From NCBI GenBank assembly GCA_910588865.1, contig CAJUSJ010000010.1, positions 16,159 through 71,496 on the forward strand: a stretch of 55,338 nt of DNA, in the 5' to 3' direction. The notes beneath the pieces were generated by a model. That model ran no database searches and was not told where the DNA came from. It saw nothing but the letters and a program-made list of their open reading frames with translations. How positions within the stretch are numbered: position 1 is the stretch's first letter; each line of letters begins with the position of its first letter. This document shows, piece after piece, positions 33,139 through 41,333 of the stretch. Made by a program: the position numbers and the translations under genes. The DNA comes from an uncultured Lachnospiraceae bacterium (GTDB lineage Bacteria > Bacillota > Clostridia > Lachnospirales > Lachnospiraceae).

Positions 33139-34872
33139 ATGAAAGGTCTGGGAATCTATTTTATCAAGTACAAGTTTTACTATCTGTTTGCCCTGGTGTG
33201 TCTGTATCTGGGGATTTATCTGGACCTCAAGTCGCCTGGGATCATCGGAAAGATCATTGACGACGTGATCGTAGGCGGTCAGACCCAGGCTCTTACGGGG
33301 CTTTTGTTCAGTCTTCTGGGAATCGGTGTGGGAAGAGGCGTGTTCAAGTATCTCCAGGAATTTACCGGGGACTGCGTCGGCGCCAGGATCGGGGAGGATC
33401 TCAGGCGTCAGCTGTTTGACCATATTCAGGGAATGTCAGTGGGGTTTTTTGAAAAAAACAACACAGGAGAACTGATGGCCAGGGTCAAGGATGACGTGGA
33501 ACGGATATGGGATGCCATGGGATTTGTGGGGCTCCTCTGTGTGGAGGCGGTGATCCACACCTGCATGGTCCTTGGAGGCATGGCCCGGATTGATCCGGCG
33601 CTGACCCTGATTCCCCTGTGCGTCATGCCGGTGGTGGGGGTTCTGGCAATAAAGCTGGAAAACGGCCTGGACAAGGTCTATGATCAGATCACCGAGGAGA
33701 ACGCCAAGCTGAACACCGTGGCCCAGGAGAATTTAAACGGCGTCCGCACCGTGAAGGCGTTTTACCGGAACCAATACGAGATCGAGAAATTCCGCGGCCA
33801 CAACAGCCGCTACTATGACCTGAACATGGAGCAGGCCAGGGTCATGGCCAGGTACAATCCCAATATCTCCTTTCTCACCAAGGCCATGCTTCTTCTAACC
33901 GTGACAGTGGGAGGACTTTTTGTGGTGAAGGGCAGGATGACTCTGGGAAGCCTTGGGGCATTTATGGAGTATGCCAACAACATTGTGTGGCCCATGGAGA
34001 TCCTTGGGTGGGTAAGCAATGCCATGGCCGCCGCCGCGGCTTCCAACAAAAAGATCCAAAAGATCTTAAAGGAGGAGCCTGTGATCGCCTCCCCAAAAGA
34101 GGGGATCAAGCTGGAGAATGCCAGGGGAGAGCTGGAATTTTCCCATGTAAGCCTGGAGCTTCAGGGCCAGAGGATTTTAGAGGACATCAGCTTCAAGGTG
34201 GAGGCGGGAAAGACCTTGGGGATCATGGGCATGACGGGAGCGGGAAAGACCACTATCGTCAATCTGGCGGAGCGGTTCTATGATGTGAGTCAGGGAAAAG
34301 TCACAGTGGATGGGATGGATATCCGGGACCTGGATGTTGGCTCTCTGAGGAAAAATATTTCCGTGGTCATGCAGGATGTGTTTCTGTTTTCAGACACTGT
34401 GTCGGAAAATATCCGCGTTGGCAGCAGGGATTTTATGGACAAAGCCACCATAGAGGCTTCAGCCAGGCAGGCCCGGGCCCATGGATTTGTGGATAAGCTT
34501 CCCCATAAGTATGACACGGTTATCGGTGAGAGAGGGGTGGGGCTGTCCGGCGGTCAGAAGCAGCGGCTGTCCATTGCCAGGGCTCTGGCAAAGAAGGCGC
34601 CGATCCTGTTTCTGGACGATTCCACCTCAGCCCTTGACATGGAGACGGAGCAGGAGATCCAGAAAGAGTTAAACAGCATGGAAGGCGTCACCAGGGTCAT
34701 CATCGCCCACCGGATCTCAGCGGTCCGCCATGCCGACGAGATCGTGGTGCTGGAGGATGGAAGGATCGCGGAGCGGGGCACTCACGAGAGCCTGATGGCC
34801 TTAAAAGGCCGGTACTATGACACGTTTGCTGCCCAGTATGAATCACCGAAGGAGGTGGCGCTATGTCAGTAA
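33139..34872 (+). CDS. ABC exporter half, BmrC-like (degenerate catalytic site)
   Basis: A 577-residue exporter subunit with six membrane helices (about 1-310) and a nucleotide-binding domain. It has Walker A GMTGAGKTT, signature LSGGQKQ and Walker B ILFLDDSTSALD. The residue after the Walker B aspartate is D instead of the catalytic E, the hallmark of the degenerate site in heterodimeric exporters such as BmrC or TM287. GGGAGG precedes ATG 33139. It overlaps the partner gene by 10 bases. Probably drug or lipid export; the substrate is unknown. Confidence 0.92.
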   Translation: MKGLGIYFIKYKFYYLFALVCLYLGIYLDLKSPGIIGKIIDDVIVGGQTQALTGLLFSLLGIGVGRGVFKYLQEFTGDCVGARIGEDLRRQLFDHIQGMSVGFFEKNNTGELMARVKDDVERIWDAMGFVGLLCVEAVIHTCMVLGGMARIDPALTLIPLCVMPVVGVLAIKLENGLDKVYDQITEENAKLNTVAQENLNGVRTVKAFYRNQYEIEKFRGHNSRYYDLNMEQARVMARYNPNISFLTKAMLLLTVTVGGLFVVKGRMTLGSLGAFMEYANNIVWPMEILGWVSNAMAAAAASNKKIQKILKEEPVIASPKEGIKLENARGELEFSHVSLELQGQRILEDISFKVEAGKTLGIMGMTGAGKTTIVNLAERFYDVSQGKVTVDGMDIRDLDVGSLRKNISVVMQDVFLFSDTVSENIRVGSRDFMDKATIEASARQARAHGFVDKLPHKYDTVIGERGVGLSGGQKQRLSIARALAKKAPILFLDDSTSALDMETEQEIQKELNSMEGVTRVIIAHRISAVRHADEIVVLEDGRIAERGTHESLMALKGRYYDTFAAQYESPKEVALCQ

Positions 34873-36638
34873 ATTCCTACCGGGAAGACGAATTTCAAAG
34901 AAATGTATCCAAAAGGGAGACCTTGGTCCGCTTGTACAGCTACCTGTTTGCCTACAAGAAAAAAATAGGGGTGGTCCTTGGCATTATGGCAGTGACCATT
35001 GCCGTGGCCCTGGTGAATCCCCTTTTCATAGAGCGGGCAGTCAATGTTTATGTGGCAAACGGCGACATGAAGGGGCTTATGGGTCTGGGGATCACGGCCC
35101 TGGCCCTTAACGGGATCTGGCTTGCGGGGGTGAAGCTGCGGACCATCATGATGGCGGAGATCTCCAACGAGATCGTGCTGAAGATCCGGGAGGAGCTGTA
35201 CACCCATATCCAGTCCCTGGGACTCCGGTTTTTCGACGGACGGCCAACGGGGAAGATTCTGGCCAGGGTTATCGGCGATGTGAACTCCTTAAAGGACATG
35301 ATGTCTGACAGCGTCACGACCTTGATCCCTGACGCTGTGACCATTCTGGCCGTGGTCACCATTATGGTGATCAAAAGCCCGCCCCTTGCCATGTCCGCCA
35401 TAGCCACCCTTCCCATTCTTCTGGCAGGGATGTACGCGGTCATGATCCTGGGGCATGGCAGATGGCAGGTGGTGCGGAAAAAAACCTCCAACATCAACGC
35501 GTTTTCCCACGAGAATTTCTCCGGGATCCGGGTGGTCCAGAGCTTTGGGGCAGAGAAGGAATCCATGGACACCTTTGGCAGGATCCTGGATGAGCATCAG
35601 CGGTCCTTTGTGCGGGCGGTGCGTCTGGGAGATGCCTTTGGCCCTACTATTGACTTTACCTGGGGAATGGGCGGATTTCTCTTATACTACATCGGCATCC
35701 GGATCCTGGGCATGGGGCAGACCCAGGTAGGCACCTTTCTGGCTTTTGCCACTTATTTAAGCATGTTTTGGAGCCCCATCCGCAACCTGGCCAGCCTGTA
35801 CAACAAGATTGTCAACAATCTTTCCGGGGCGGAGAGGATCTTTGACATCCTGGACACAGAGCCGGAGCTGACAGACAGCCCGGATGCCGTAGAGCTTCCT
35901 TTGGCGGAGGGGAGGGTGGAATTTGACCATGTGACCTTTGCCTATCCCGATGAGCCGGACCGGGAGGTGATCCAGGATATCTGTTTTCATATCCGGCCGG
36001 GAGAGACCATTGCCCTGGTAGGTCCCACAGGGGCCGGCAAATCCACCATCATCAATCTGCTGGCCAGGTTCTACGATGTAACATCAGGGGAGATCCGGGT
36101 CGACGGTTATCCCATCCGGAAGGTAACCATGGAGAGCTTACACAGGCAGATGGGCATCATGACCCAGGAAAATTATATGTTTACCGGCACCATTGCCGAC
36201 AATATCCGCTACGGGAAGCTTGACGCCTCAGATGAGGAGGTGGAGTGGGCCGCCAGGACCGTGGGCGCTCATGATTTTATTATGAAGACAGAAAAAGGAT
36301 ATGAGACCCCTATCCAGAGCGGAAGCGGACTGTCCGCGGGACAGCGCCAGCTCATCGCCTTTGCCAGGACTCTCATCGCGAGGCCAAGGATCCTGATTCT
36401 GGATGAGGCCACCTCCAGCATTGACACCCACACAGAGCTTGTGGTGCAGAAGGGAATCCGGGCCCTGCTGGCAGGCAGAACCTCCTTTGTGATTGCCCAC
36501 AGACTGTCCACCATCCGGGGAGCTGACAGGATCTTTGTGGTGGATAATAAGAGGATCCTGGAGGAAGGGACCCATGAGGAGCTTCTGGAGAGACGGGGAG
36601 AGTATTATGAGCTGTACCGCGCGCAGTTTGGAATTTAG
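34863..36638 (+). CDS. ABC exporter half, BmrD-like (canonical catalytic site)
   Basis: A 591-residue partner subunit with an N-terminal transmembrane domain and an intact nucleotide-binding domain: Walker A GPTGAGKST, signature LSAGQRQ, Walker B ILILDEATSSID with the catalytic glutamate, and H-loop VIAHRLSTIRGAD. AAGGAGG lies before ATG 34863, within the end of the first subunit. The two genes together make one heterodimeric exporter with one active and one weak ATP site. Confidence 0.94.
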   Translation: MSVNSYREDEFQRNVSKRETLVRLYSYLFAYKKKIGVVLGIMAVTIAVALVNPLFIERAVNVYVANGDMKGLMGLGITALALNGIWLAGVKLRTIMMAEISNEIVLKIREELYTHIQSLGLRFFDGRPTGKILARVIGDVNSLKDMMSDSVTTLIPDAVTILAVVTIMVIKSPPLAMSAIATLPILLAGMYAVMILGHGRWQVVRKKTSNINAFSHENFSGIRVVQSFGAEKESMDTFGRILDEHQRSFVRAVRLGDAFGPTIDFTWGMGGFLLYYIGIRILGMGQTQVGTFLAFATYLSMFWSPIRNLASLYNKIVNNLSGAERIFDILDTEPELTDSPDAVELPLAEGRVEFDHVTFAYPDEPDREVIQDICFHIRPGETIALVGPTGAGKSTIINLLARFYDVTSGEIRVDGYPIRKVTMESLHRQMGIMTQENYMFTGTIADNIRYGKLDASDEEVEWAARTVGAHDFIMKTEKGYETPIQSGSGLSAGQRQLIAFARTLIARPRILILDEATSSIDTHTELVVQKGIRALLAGRTSFVIAHRLSTIRGADRIFVVDNKRILEEGTHEELLERRGEYYELYRAQFGI

Positions 36639-36653
36639 AAGAGGGGATGATTG

Positions 36654-36688
36654 AAGGGGTGAGATAAAATAATGATCTCACCCCTTAA
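36654..36688. terminator. Bidirectional terminator after the exporter operon
   Basis: Perfect 12-base stem AAGGGGTGAGAT / ATCTCACCCCTT between convergent genes. Confidence 0.8.
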
Positions 36689-36713
36689 CAGGTAAACAGG
36701 AAAGGGAGAAATA

Positions 36714-37529
36714 TCAGTCGTCAATCTCCACATCCCACTCCAAAAATTCTCCGGTAGCCCCGTCGATCTCGAATTCATATTCCAGAGAGCCGCGGACAAA
36801 TTCCCCTTTATAGACCAGGCGTCCATTCTCCCGGTCACGTTCCAGCTTTTTCCAGATAACGTCAGAATCCTTAAGACCGGCCTTCTTTAAAGCGGCGGAC
36901 TTAGCGCCTTCCATGCCGGATATAGCATCCCCTTTACCCAAGGTCCCTGAGTTTGTGTTGTCAGGAGACTGGGTGTTTTCCCCAGCCAGCAGGCAGCCCC
37001 AGCCATCATACTCCCAGCTGATCACGGCTCCGGTATTTCCATTAAATTCATATTTGTACTTTTTGCTGTCAGATGTGTGGAACTCCATCTCATAGATCGG
37101 GAAGCTGTAGTCGTAGTCCGTCTCCTCCTTGACAAAAGTCACATTCTCTGTTTTCTCCTTGGCCTGTTCCAAAGCCATGGTCTTGGCCTGCTCCATGGAT
37201 ATGGCTGCTCCTGCCCCTTGAGACTGGGAAGAAATGACGGAAATATCATAATCAATGCTGAGTATAGTGCCGTCAGATTCCAGAATCTCATAATCATATT
37301 CTACCTGGTCCGTTGTAAGGAACTTTACCTCAAAAACCCGCCGATTATTTTCAATATCAGATTTCAGCTTAAGGAAAGTTACATCCTCCGCCTTTTGCCC
37401 GGCGTTCTCAAGGGCAATGTTCTTTGCTGTTTCTTCTGTAACCGGCGCGGCGGACGCGCTGAAGGAGATTGCCGCTGCCAGTGCTCCGGCCGTAAGGGCG
37501 GTTCTTGATAATAGAGCCTTGTTTTTCAT
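36714..37529 (-). CDS. Secreted protein with three PepSY-like repeats
   Basis: A 271-residue protein with an N-terminal signal (LTAGALAAAISFSASA). Three PepSY repeats each start with an 'A...AL..AG......V' helix: NIALENAGQKAEDVTFL, TMALEQAKEKTENVTFV, SAALKKAGLKDSDVIW. Each is followed by strands such as YDYEILESDGTILSIDYDI. PepSY domains often inhibit peptidases or act at the cell envelope. AGGAGG lies before the ATG at 37529. It stands alone as a single-gene unit. The last repeat ends in EFEIDGATGEFLEWDVE. Confidence 0.9.
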   Translation of the reverse strand: MKNKALLSRTALTAGALAAAISFSASAAPVTEETAKNIALENAGQKAEDVTFLKLKSDIENNRRVFEVKFLTTDQVEYDYEILESDGTILSIDYDISVISSQSQGAGAAISMEQAKTMALEQAKEKTENVTFVKEETDYDYSFPIYEMEFHTSDSKKYKYEFNGNTGAVISWEYDGWGCLLAGENTQSPDNTNSGTLGKGDAISGMEGAKSAALKKAGLKDSDVIWKKLERDRENGRLVYKGEFVRGSLEYEFEIDGATGEFLEWDVEIDD

Positions 37530-37629
37530 TTATAAACCTCCGTTAAATTGTGATAAAATCCGCAAGATTATCTTAATAATATATCGGCGGCAGGACCGGG
37601 AAAATAACTTGGCAGAGGAATAAACTTTT

Positions 37630-38505
37630 CTACCCCCTCTCCAGCCACACCACAAATAAAAGCGTCAAAACAAAACAGAAAATCCCCACTCCTACGGCGC
37701 TGGCGGTAAAACAAGAACCGGGAATCCCGGCCAGGATCCCGATGGGGGAGGAGGCCATAAGCCCCAGGACGGCACAGTAAGTGACACGGGCGTACCGGGA
37801 GAACAGGGTTTCCATCAGCCGGGCGAACAGGTAGAATCCGGCCATCAGTCCCAGGGCAAAGGGAAAGAGGATGATCCCGTTTTTAAGCAATGTGGAGAAA
37901 TCCGCCAAAATCAGGGCCAGCAAGGTCTGGTTAATGGCAGAGAGCAGGGGCTGGTAGTAGCCGATCATCATCAGGATCATGGTGCCGCTGATCCCGGGAA
38001 CCACCATGGTTCCGGCTGACATGACACCGATAAAGAAAAGCAGGATAGCCGGGAAAATTCCTGTTTCCAGAACCACATCCTGTCCCTGGCTCCCTTTCAT
38101 CAGGGACAGGGCAGTGGTGACCACAAGTGTCGCGAAGAACGCGGCAGACAGCGCGGAGAAGCTTTTGGGAGAGCGGTCCTCCGGCTGAGGGCGGAAAGCC
38201 TTTTTCAGCACCCCGGGCAGGCCGCCGAAGATCAGCCCTAAAAAGGCTAAGTTGGTCTGGAGAGGCCAGGTGTCAAAGAGATATTCCATGGTAAAAGAAA
38301 GCCCCACGATCCCTCCGATAATGCCCAGGATATAGGGGAACAGGGTGGACAGGCTCTTTTTGGTCTCCTTGTGAAGGTGGGTCAGGGCGCGGAGGATCTG
38401 CTCGTACACGCCCATGGATATGGCCAGGGTTCCGCCGCTGACGCCGGGGAGTATGTTGGCGGTTCCGATGAGAACGCCTTTGATGATCTCGGACAGGTAA
38501 TCCAT
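37630..38505 (-). CDS. DUF368 membrane protein (undecaprenyl-phosphate translocase family)
   Basis: A 291-residue protein with about eight helices and the two family repeats GTANILPGVSGGTLAISMGVYE and GTMVVPGISGTMILMMIGYY. Members (PopT-type) have been reported to return undecaprenyl phosphate across the membrane for cell-wall and polymer synthesis. AGGAGTTCTT precedes the ATG at 38505; the longer frame to 38613 has no ribosome site. The PAP2 phosphatase at 29721 could act in the same lipid-carrier cycle, though it is not adjacent. Confidence 0.9.
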   Translation of the reverse strand: MDYLSEIIKGVLIGTANILPGVSGGTLAISMGVYEQILRALTHLHKETKKSLSTLFPYILGIIGGIVGLSFTMEYLFDTWPLQTNLAFLGLIFGGLPGVLKKAFRPQPEDRSPKSFSALSAAFFATLVVTTALSLMKGSQGQDVVLETGIFPAILLFFIGVMSAGTMVVPGISGTMILMMIGYYQPLLSAINQTLLALILADFSTLLKNGIILFPFALGLMAGFYLFARLMETLFSRYARVTYCAVLGLMASSPIGILAGIPGSCFTASAVGVGIFCFVLTLLFVVWLERG

Positions 38506-38605
38506 AAGAACTCCTTGGAGGAAGCATTTATAAAATATATGGCAAAACCATGGAGATTCATACACAGATTTTCCAGAGAATCCAGCAGGGAGCGGGGCCG
38601 CTTTG

Positions 38606-38635
38606 GCGGCCATTTCCTCTCCGCCCCCTGTACAT
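38606..38635 (+). repeat. Dispersed 30-base repeat, fourth copy
   Basis: GCGGCCATTTCCTCTCCGCC, then CCCTGTACAT, matches the copies at 29587 and 29673. It lies beside a terminator, as they do. Confidence 0.7.
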
Positions 38636-38642
38636 ACAGAGA

Positions 38643-38669
38643 CTGCCCCTAAAACAGGGGCAGCCTTTA
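38643..38669. terminator. Terminator after uxaC
   Basis: Stem CTGCCCCT / AGGGGCAG with loop AAAAC. It serves the minus-strand uxaC transcript (A-rich side) and possibly the plus strand. Confidence 0.65.
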
Positions 38670-38687
38670 TCTACACTTTCCTAATTA

Positions 38688-40094
38688 TTACAGATCAAAT
38701 CCGAAATACTTCACGGCATTGTTGTAGGAAATGCCCTCCACAATGTTCTTAAGGGCCTTCATGTCCGCCGGATACTCTCCGTTGTCAACCCATCCGCCGA
38801 TGAGCTCGCACATAATCCTTCTGAAGTACTCATGTCTGGTGTAGGACAGGAAGCTTCTGGAGTCTGTCAGCATGCCGATGAAGTTGCCCAGACACCCAAG
38901 GTTTGCCAGGGAGGTCATCTGCTCGGTCATGCCTGCCTTGTGATCATTGAACCACCACGCGGAGCCCTGCTGGATCCTTCCGGACACGCCGGGACCCTGG
39001 AAGCAGCCCAGGATGGTGCCGATGGAGGCGTTGTCGTTGGGGTTCAGGGAGTAGATGATGGTCTTGGGGATCTCGTTGGTAGCGCTGAGCGCGTTGAGGA
39101 AATCCGCCATCTGCGCGGAGGGAGCGTAGTTGTTGATACAGTCGAATCCTGTATCCGCCCCAAGCTGCTGGTACATATAAGCGTTGTTGTCCCGCTTGCA
39201 GCCGTAGTGGAGCTGCATCACCCAGCCCATGCGGTTGTACTCTTTTGCCACAAACAGCATGAACGCGGTCTTGTACTTTAACTCCTCCTCCTTTGTCACG
39301 GCCTGGCCGGACAGACCCTTTGCCAGGATGGCGTCAAGTTCCTCGTCAGCGGCGGGAACATACATCACATACTCCAGGGCATGGTCGGACACACAGCACT
39401 TGTGATCCGCAAAATAGCCCATGCGGTTCTTCAGGGCTTCTTTTAAGGAGGCGAAATCCTTCACAGCCACGCCGCTGACATCGGACAGCTTGGCCATGTA
39501 GGCGGCAAAGTCCGGTTTCTCCACGTTCATGGCCTTGTCCGGTCTCCACGCGGGAAGAACCTGCACCTCAAAGCTGTCATCCGCGGCGATCTTCTCGTGC
39601 CATTCCAGAGTGTCCACAGGATCATCGGTGGTACAGATCAGGGTTACGTTGGACTGGCGGATAATGTTGCGGACGGTCATGGAATCCTGATGTAACTTCT
39701 CATTGCACAGGTTCCACACTTCCTCCGCCGTGTCGCCGTTTAAGTGTCCGGTGTATCCGAAATACTTCTGCAGTTCCAAGTGGCTCCAATGATACAGAGG
39801 ATTGCCGATGAGCTTCTCCAGGGTCTCTGCCCACTTCTGGAATTTCTCTCTGTCTGTGGCATCACCGGTGATATACTTCTCCTCCACGCCGTTGGAGCGC
39901 ATCTGACGCCACTTGTAGTGGTCGCCGCCCAGCCATACCTGGGTGATGTTGTCAAACTTGCGGTCTTCCGCGATTTCCTGGGGATTGATGTGGCAGTGGT
40001 AGTCCAGGATGGGCATCTTGGCAGCGTAATCATGGTACAGCTGTTTTGCCATGTCTGTGGAGAGCAGGAAATCTTTGTCCATAAACTGTTTCAT
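38688..40094 (-). CDS. uxaC: Glucuronate (uronate) isomerase UxaC
   Basis: A 468-residue amidohydrolase-fold enzyme converting D-glucuronate to D-fructuronate and D-galacturonate to D-tagaturonate. It begins MKQFMDKDFLLSTDMAKQLY and has the metal-binding YHCHINPQEIAED near residue 36. CTTDDPVDTLEWH and GWVMQLHYGCKRDNN follow, and it ends at GISYNNAVKYFGFD as in other UxaC. AAGGAGG precedes the ATG at 40094. It is the second gene of a lacI-uxaC operon, 19 bases after lacI. Confidence 0.96.
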   Translation of the reverse strand: MKQFMDKDFLLSTDMAKQLYHDYAAKMPILDYHCHINPQEIAEDRKFDNITQVWLGGDHYKWRQMRSNGVEEKYITGDATDREKFQKWAETLEKLIGNPLYHWSHLELQKYFGYTGHLNGDTAEEVWNLCNEKLHQDSMTVRNIIRQSNVTLICTTDDPVDTLEWHEKIAADDSFEVQVLPAWRPDKAMNVEKPDFAAYMAKLSDVSGVAVKDFASLKEALKNRMGYFADHKCCVSDHALEYVMYVPAADEELDAILAKGLSGQAVTKEEELKYKTAFMLFVAKEYNRMGWVMQLHYGCKRDNNAYMYQQLGADTGFDCINNYAPSAQMADFLNALSATNEIPKTIIYSLNPNDNASIGTILGCFQGPGVSGRIQQGSAWWFNDHKAGMTEQMTSLANLGCLGNFIGMLTDSRSFLSYTRHEYFRRIMCELIGGWVDNGEYPADMKALKNIVEGISYNNAVKYFGFDL

Positions 40095-40113
40095 TGGGAT
40101 GGTCCTCCTTAAA

Positions 40114-41115
40114 TTAAAAATTAGTTGTTTGCTTTTGTATAAAATCGGCGGCAATGGTGGTCTTTGCCGGCGCGTTGCCGCCGCCAAACACACTCATGAG
40201 AGTATTCACGGTGGTGGTGCACAGCTCCTCAACCTTGGTGTCCACGGAGGAGATCTCCGGGTTGGTGCAGTAGGAGAGGATGGAGTTGTTGTACCCGACG
40301 ATGGCCAGTTCATCCGGCACGGAAATTCCCCTGATGTGGGCGAACTTTACCGCCCCAACAGCCAGGGAGTCGTCGGAAGTCATGACCGCGTCAAACGTAA
40401 GGCCGGAATCGGCAAGCTGTTCCATAAGCTTTCTGGAACTGGCCACATCCTTGGCGCACTGGTGGATCAGCTCCCGGCGGACAGGGATATGATGGTCAGA
40501 CAGAGCGTTTTTATACCCCTCTACCTTGTTAAGTCCGCTGTAGGAGTGGCTGGTGTACAGATAGAGAATATCCTTCCTGCCGGAATCAATGAGATGACGG
40601 GCTACATCATACATGGCCTCATAGTCGTTGCACACGGTGCTGTAGATGCCGGGCGCGTCTAAATAGCCGTTGACCAGCATGATGGGAAGTTCTTTGGCCG
40701 CCTCGATCAGGTAATCATTGTCCCGGTCGATCAGTTCCACGAACTTGGAGCCGGCCAGGATGATGGCGTCTACCCGCTTAGACAGGAGAAGCTCAAAATA
40801 TGTCCTCTTGTTGTCCAGAAAAGGGCCGGTGCAGCAGAGGATGGAATCGTACCCGTGAATCCGCAGCTGCCGTTCCAGGTAGTAGATGGCATTGGCCAGG
40901 TAGGGGTCTGAGGAGTCGGAGCACATGATGCCGATGGTCTTCATGGTGCCCAGGCCAAGACCCCGGGCAAATACATTGGGCGTATACCCCAGCTCTTCCA
41001 TGACCGCGTGAACCTTTGTCCGGGTCTTCTCGCTGACATTGGGATTGCCGTTGAGAACCCGGGATACTGTCGCGATCGAAACGCCTGCCCGTCTGGAAAC
41101 GTCGTAAATATTCAA
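40114..41115 (-). CDS. LacI-family repressor of hexuronate genes
   Basis: A 333-residue regulator. The N-terminal helix-turn-helix and hinge (NIYDVSRRAGVSIATVSRVL, then NPNVSEKTRTKV) are followed by a periplasmic-binding-protein-like sensor domain. The start is TTG 41115 with GAGGTGATC upstream. It heads the operon with uxaC. A perfect TGTAAGCGCTTACA lies in its own promoter region and again at uxaA (47323), so autoregulation and control of both transcripts are likely. The inducer is probably a uronate or pathway intermediate. The same 14-mer also fits the CcpA cre consensus. Confidence 0.92.
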   Translation of the reverse strand: MNIYDVSRRAGVSIATVSRVLNGNPNVSEKTRTKVHAVMEELGYTPNVFARGLGLGTMKTIGIMCSDSSDPYLANAIYYLERQLRIHGYDSILCCTGPFLDNKRTYFELLLSKRVDAIILAGSKFVELIDRDNDYLIEAAKELPIMLVNGYLDAPGIYSTVCNDYEAMYDVARHLIDSGRKDILYLYTSHSYSGLNKVEGYKNALSDHHIPVRRELIHQCAKDVASSRKLMEQLADSGLTFDAVMTSDDSLAVGAVKFAHIRGISVPDELAIVGYNNSILSYCTNPEISSVDTKVEELCTTTVNTLMSVFGGGNAPAKTTIAADFIQKQTTNF

Positions 41116-41136
41116 GTGATCACCTCATTGTTGTTC

Positions 41137-41150
41137 TGTAAGCGCTTACA
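41137..41150. promoter_or_regulatory. LacI/CcpA-type operator at lacI-uxaC
   Basis: The perfect palindrome TGTAAGCGCTTACA lies about 10 bases downstream of the minus-strand -10 box, in a blocking position. Identical to 47323-47336. Confidence 0.85.
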
Positions 41151-41160
41151 ATCTCCATCT

Positions 41161-41189
41161 ATTATAACAATATTATGAGAAAAATACAA
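41161..41189 (-). promoter_or_regulatory. Sigma-A promoter of lacI-uxaC
   Basis: On the minus strand: TTGTAT, 17 bases, TATAAT. Confidence 0.75.
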
Positions 41190-41333
41190 GGTAAATCGAA
41201 AAGAATTTTTACTCTTTATCTGTCAGGGGAAATTATGTATAATATCAGGAGAAACAGGCTCCGGGGATCCGTCAGATGCCCTGAAGGAGCGGGTGTTGAC
41301 ACAAGTACATGAGGGAGGGAACAAAACAGCGCT

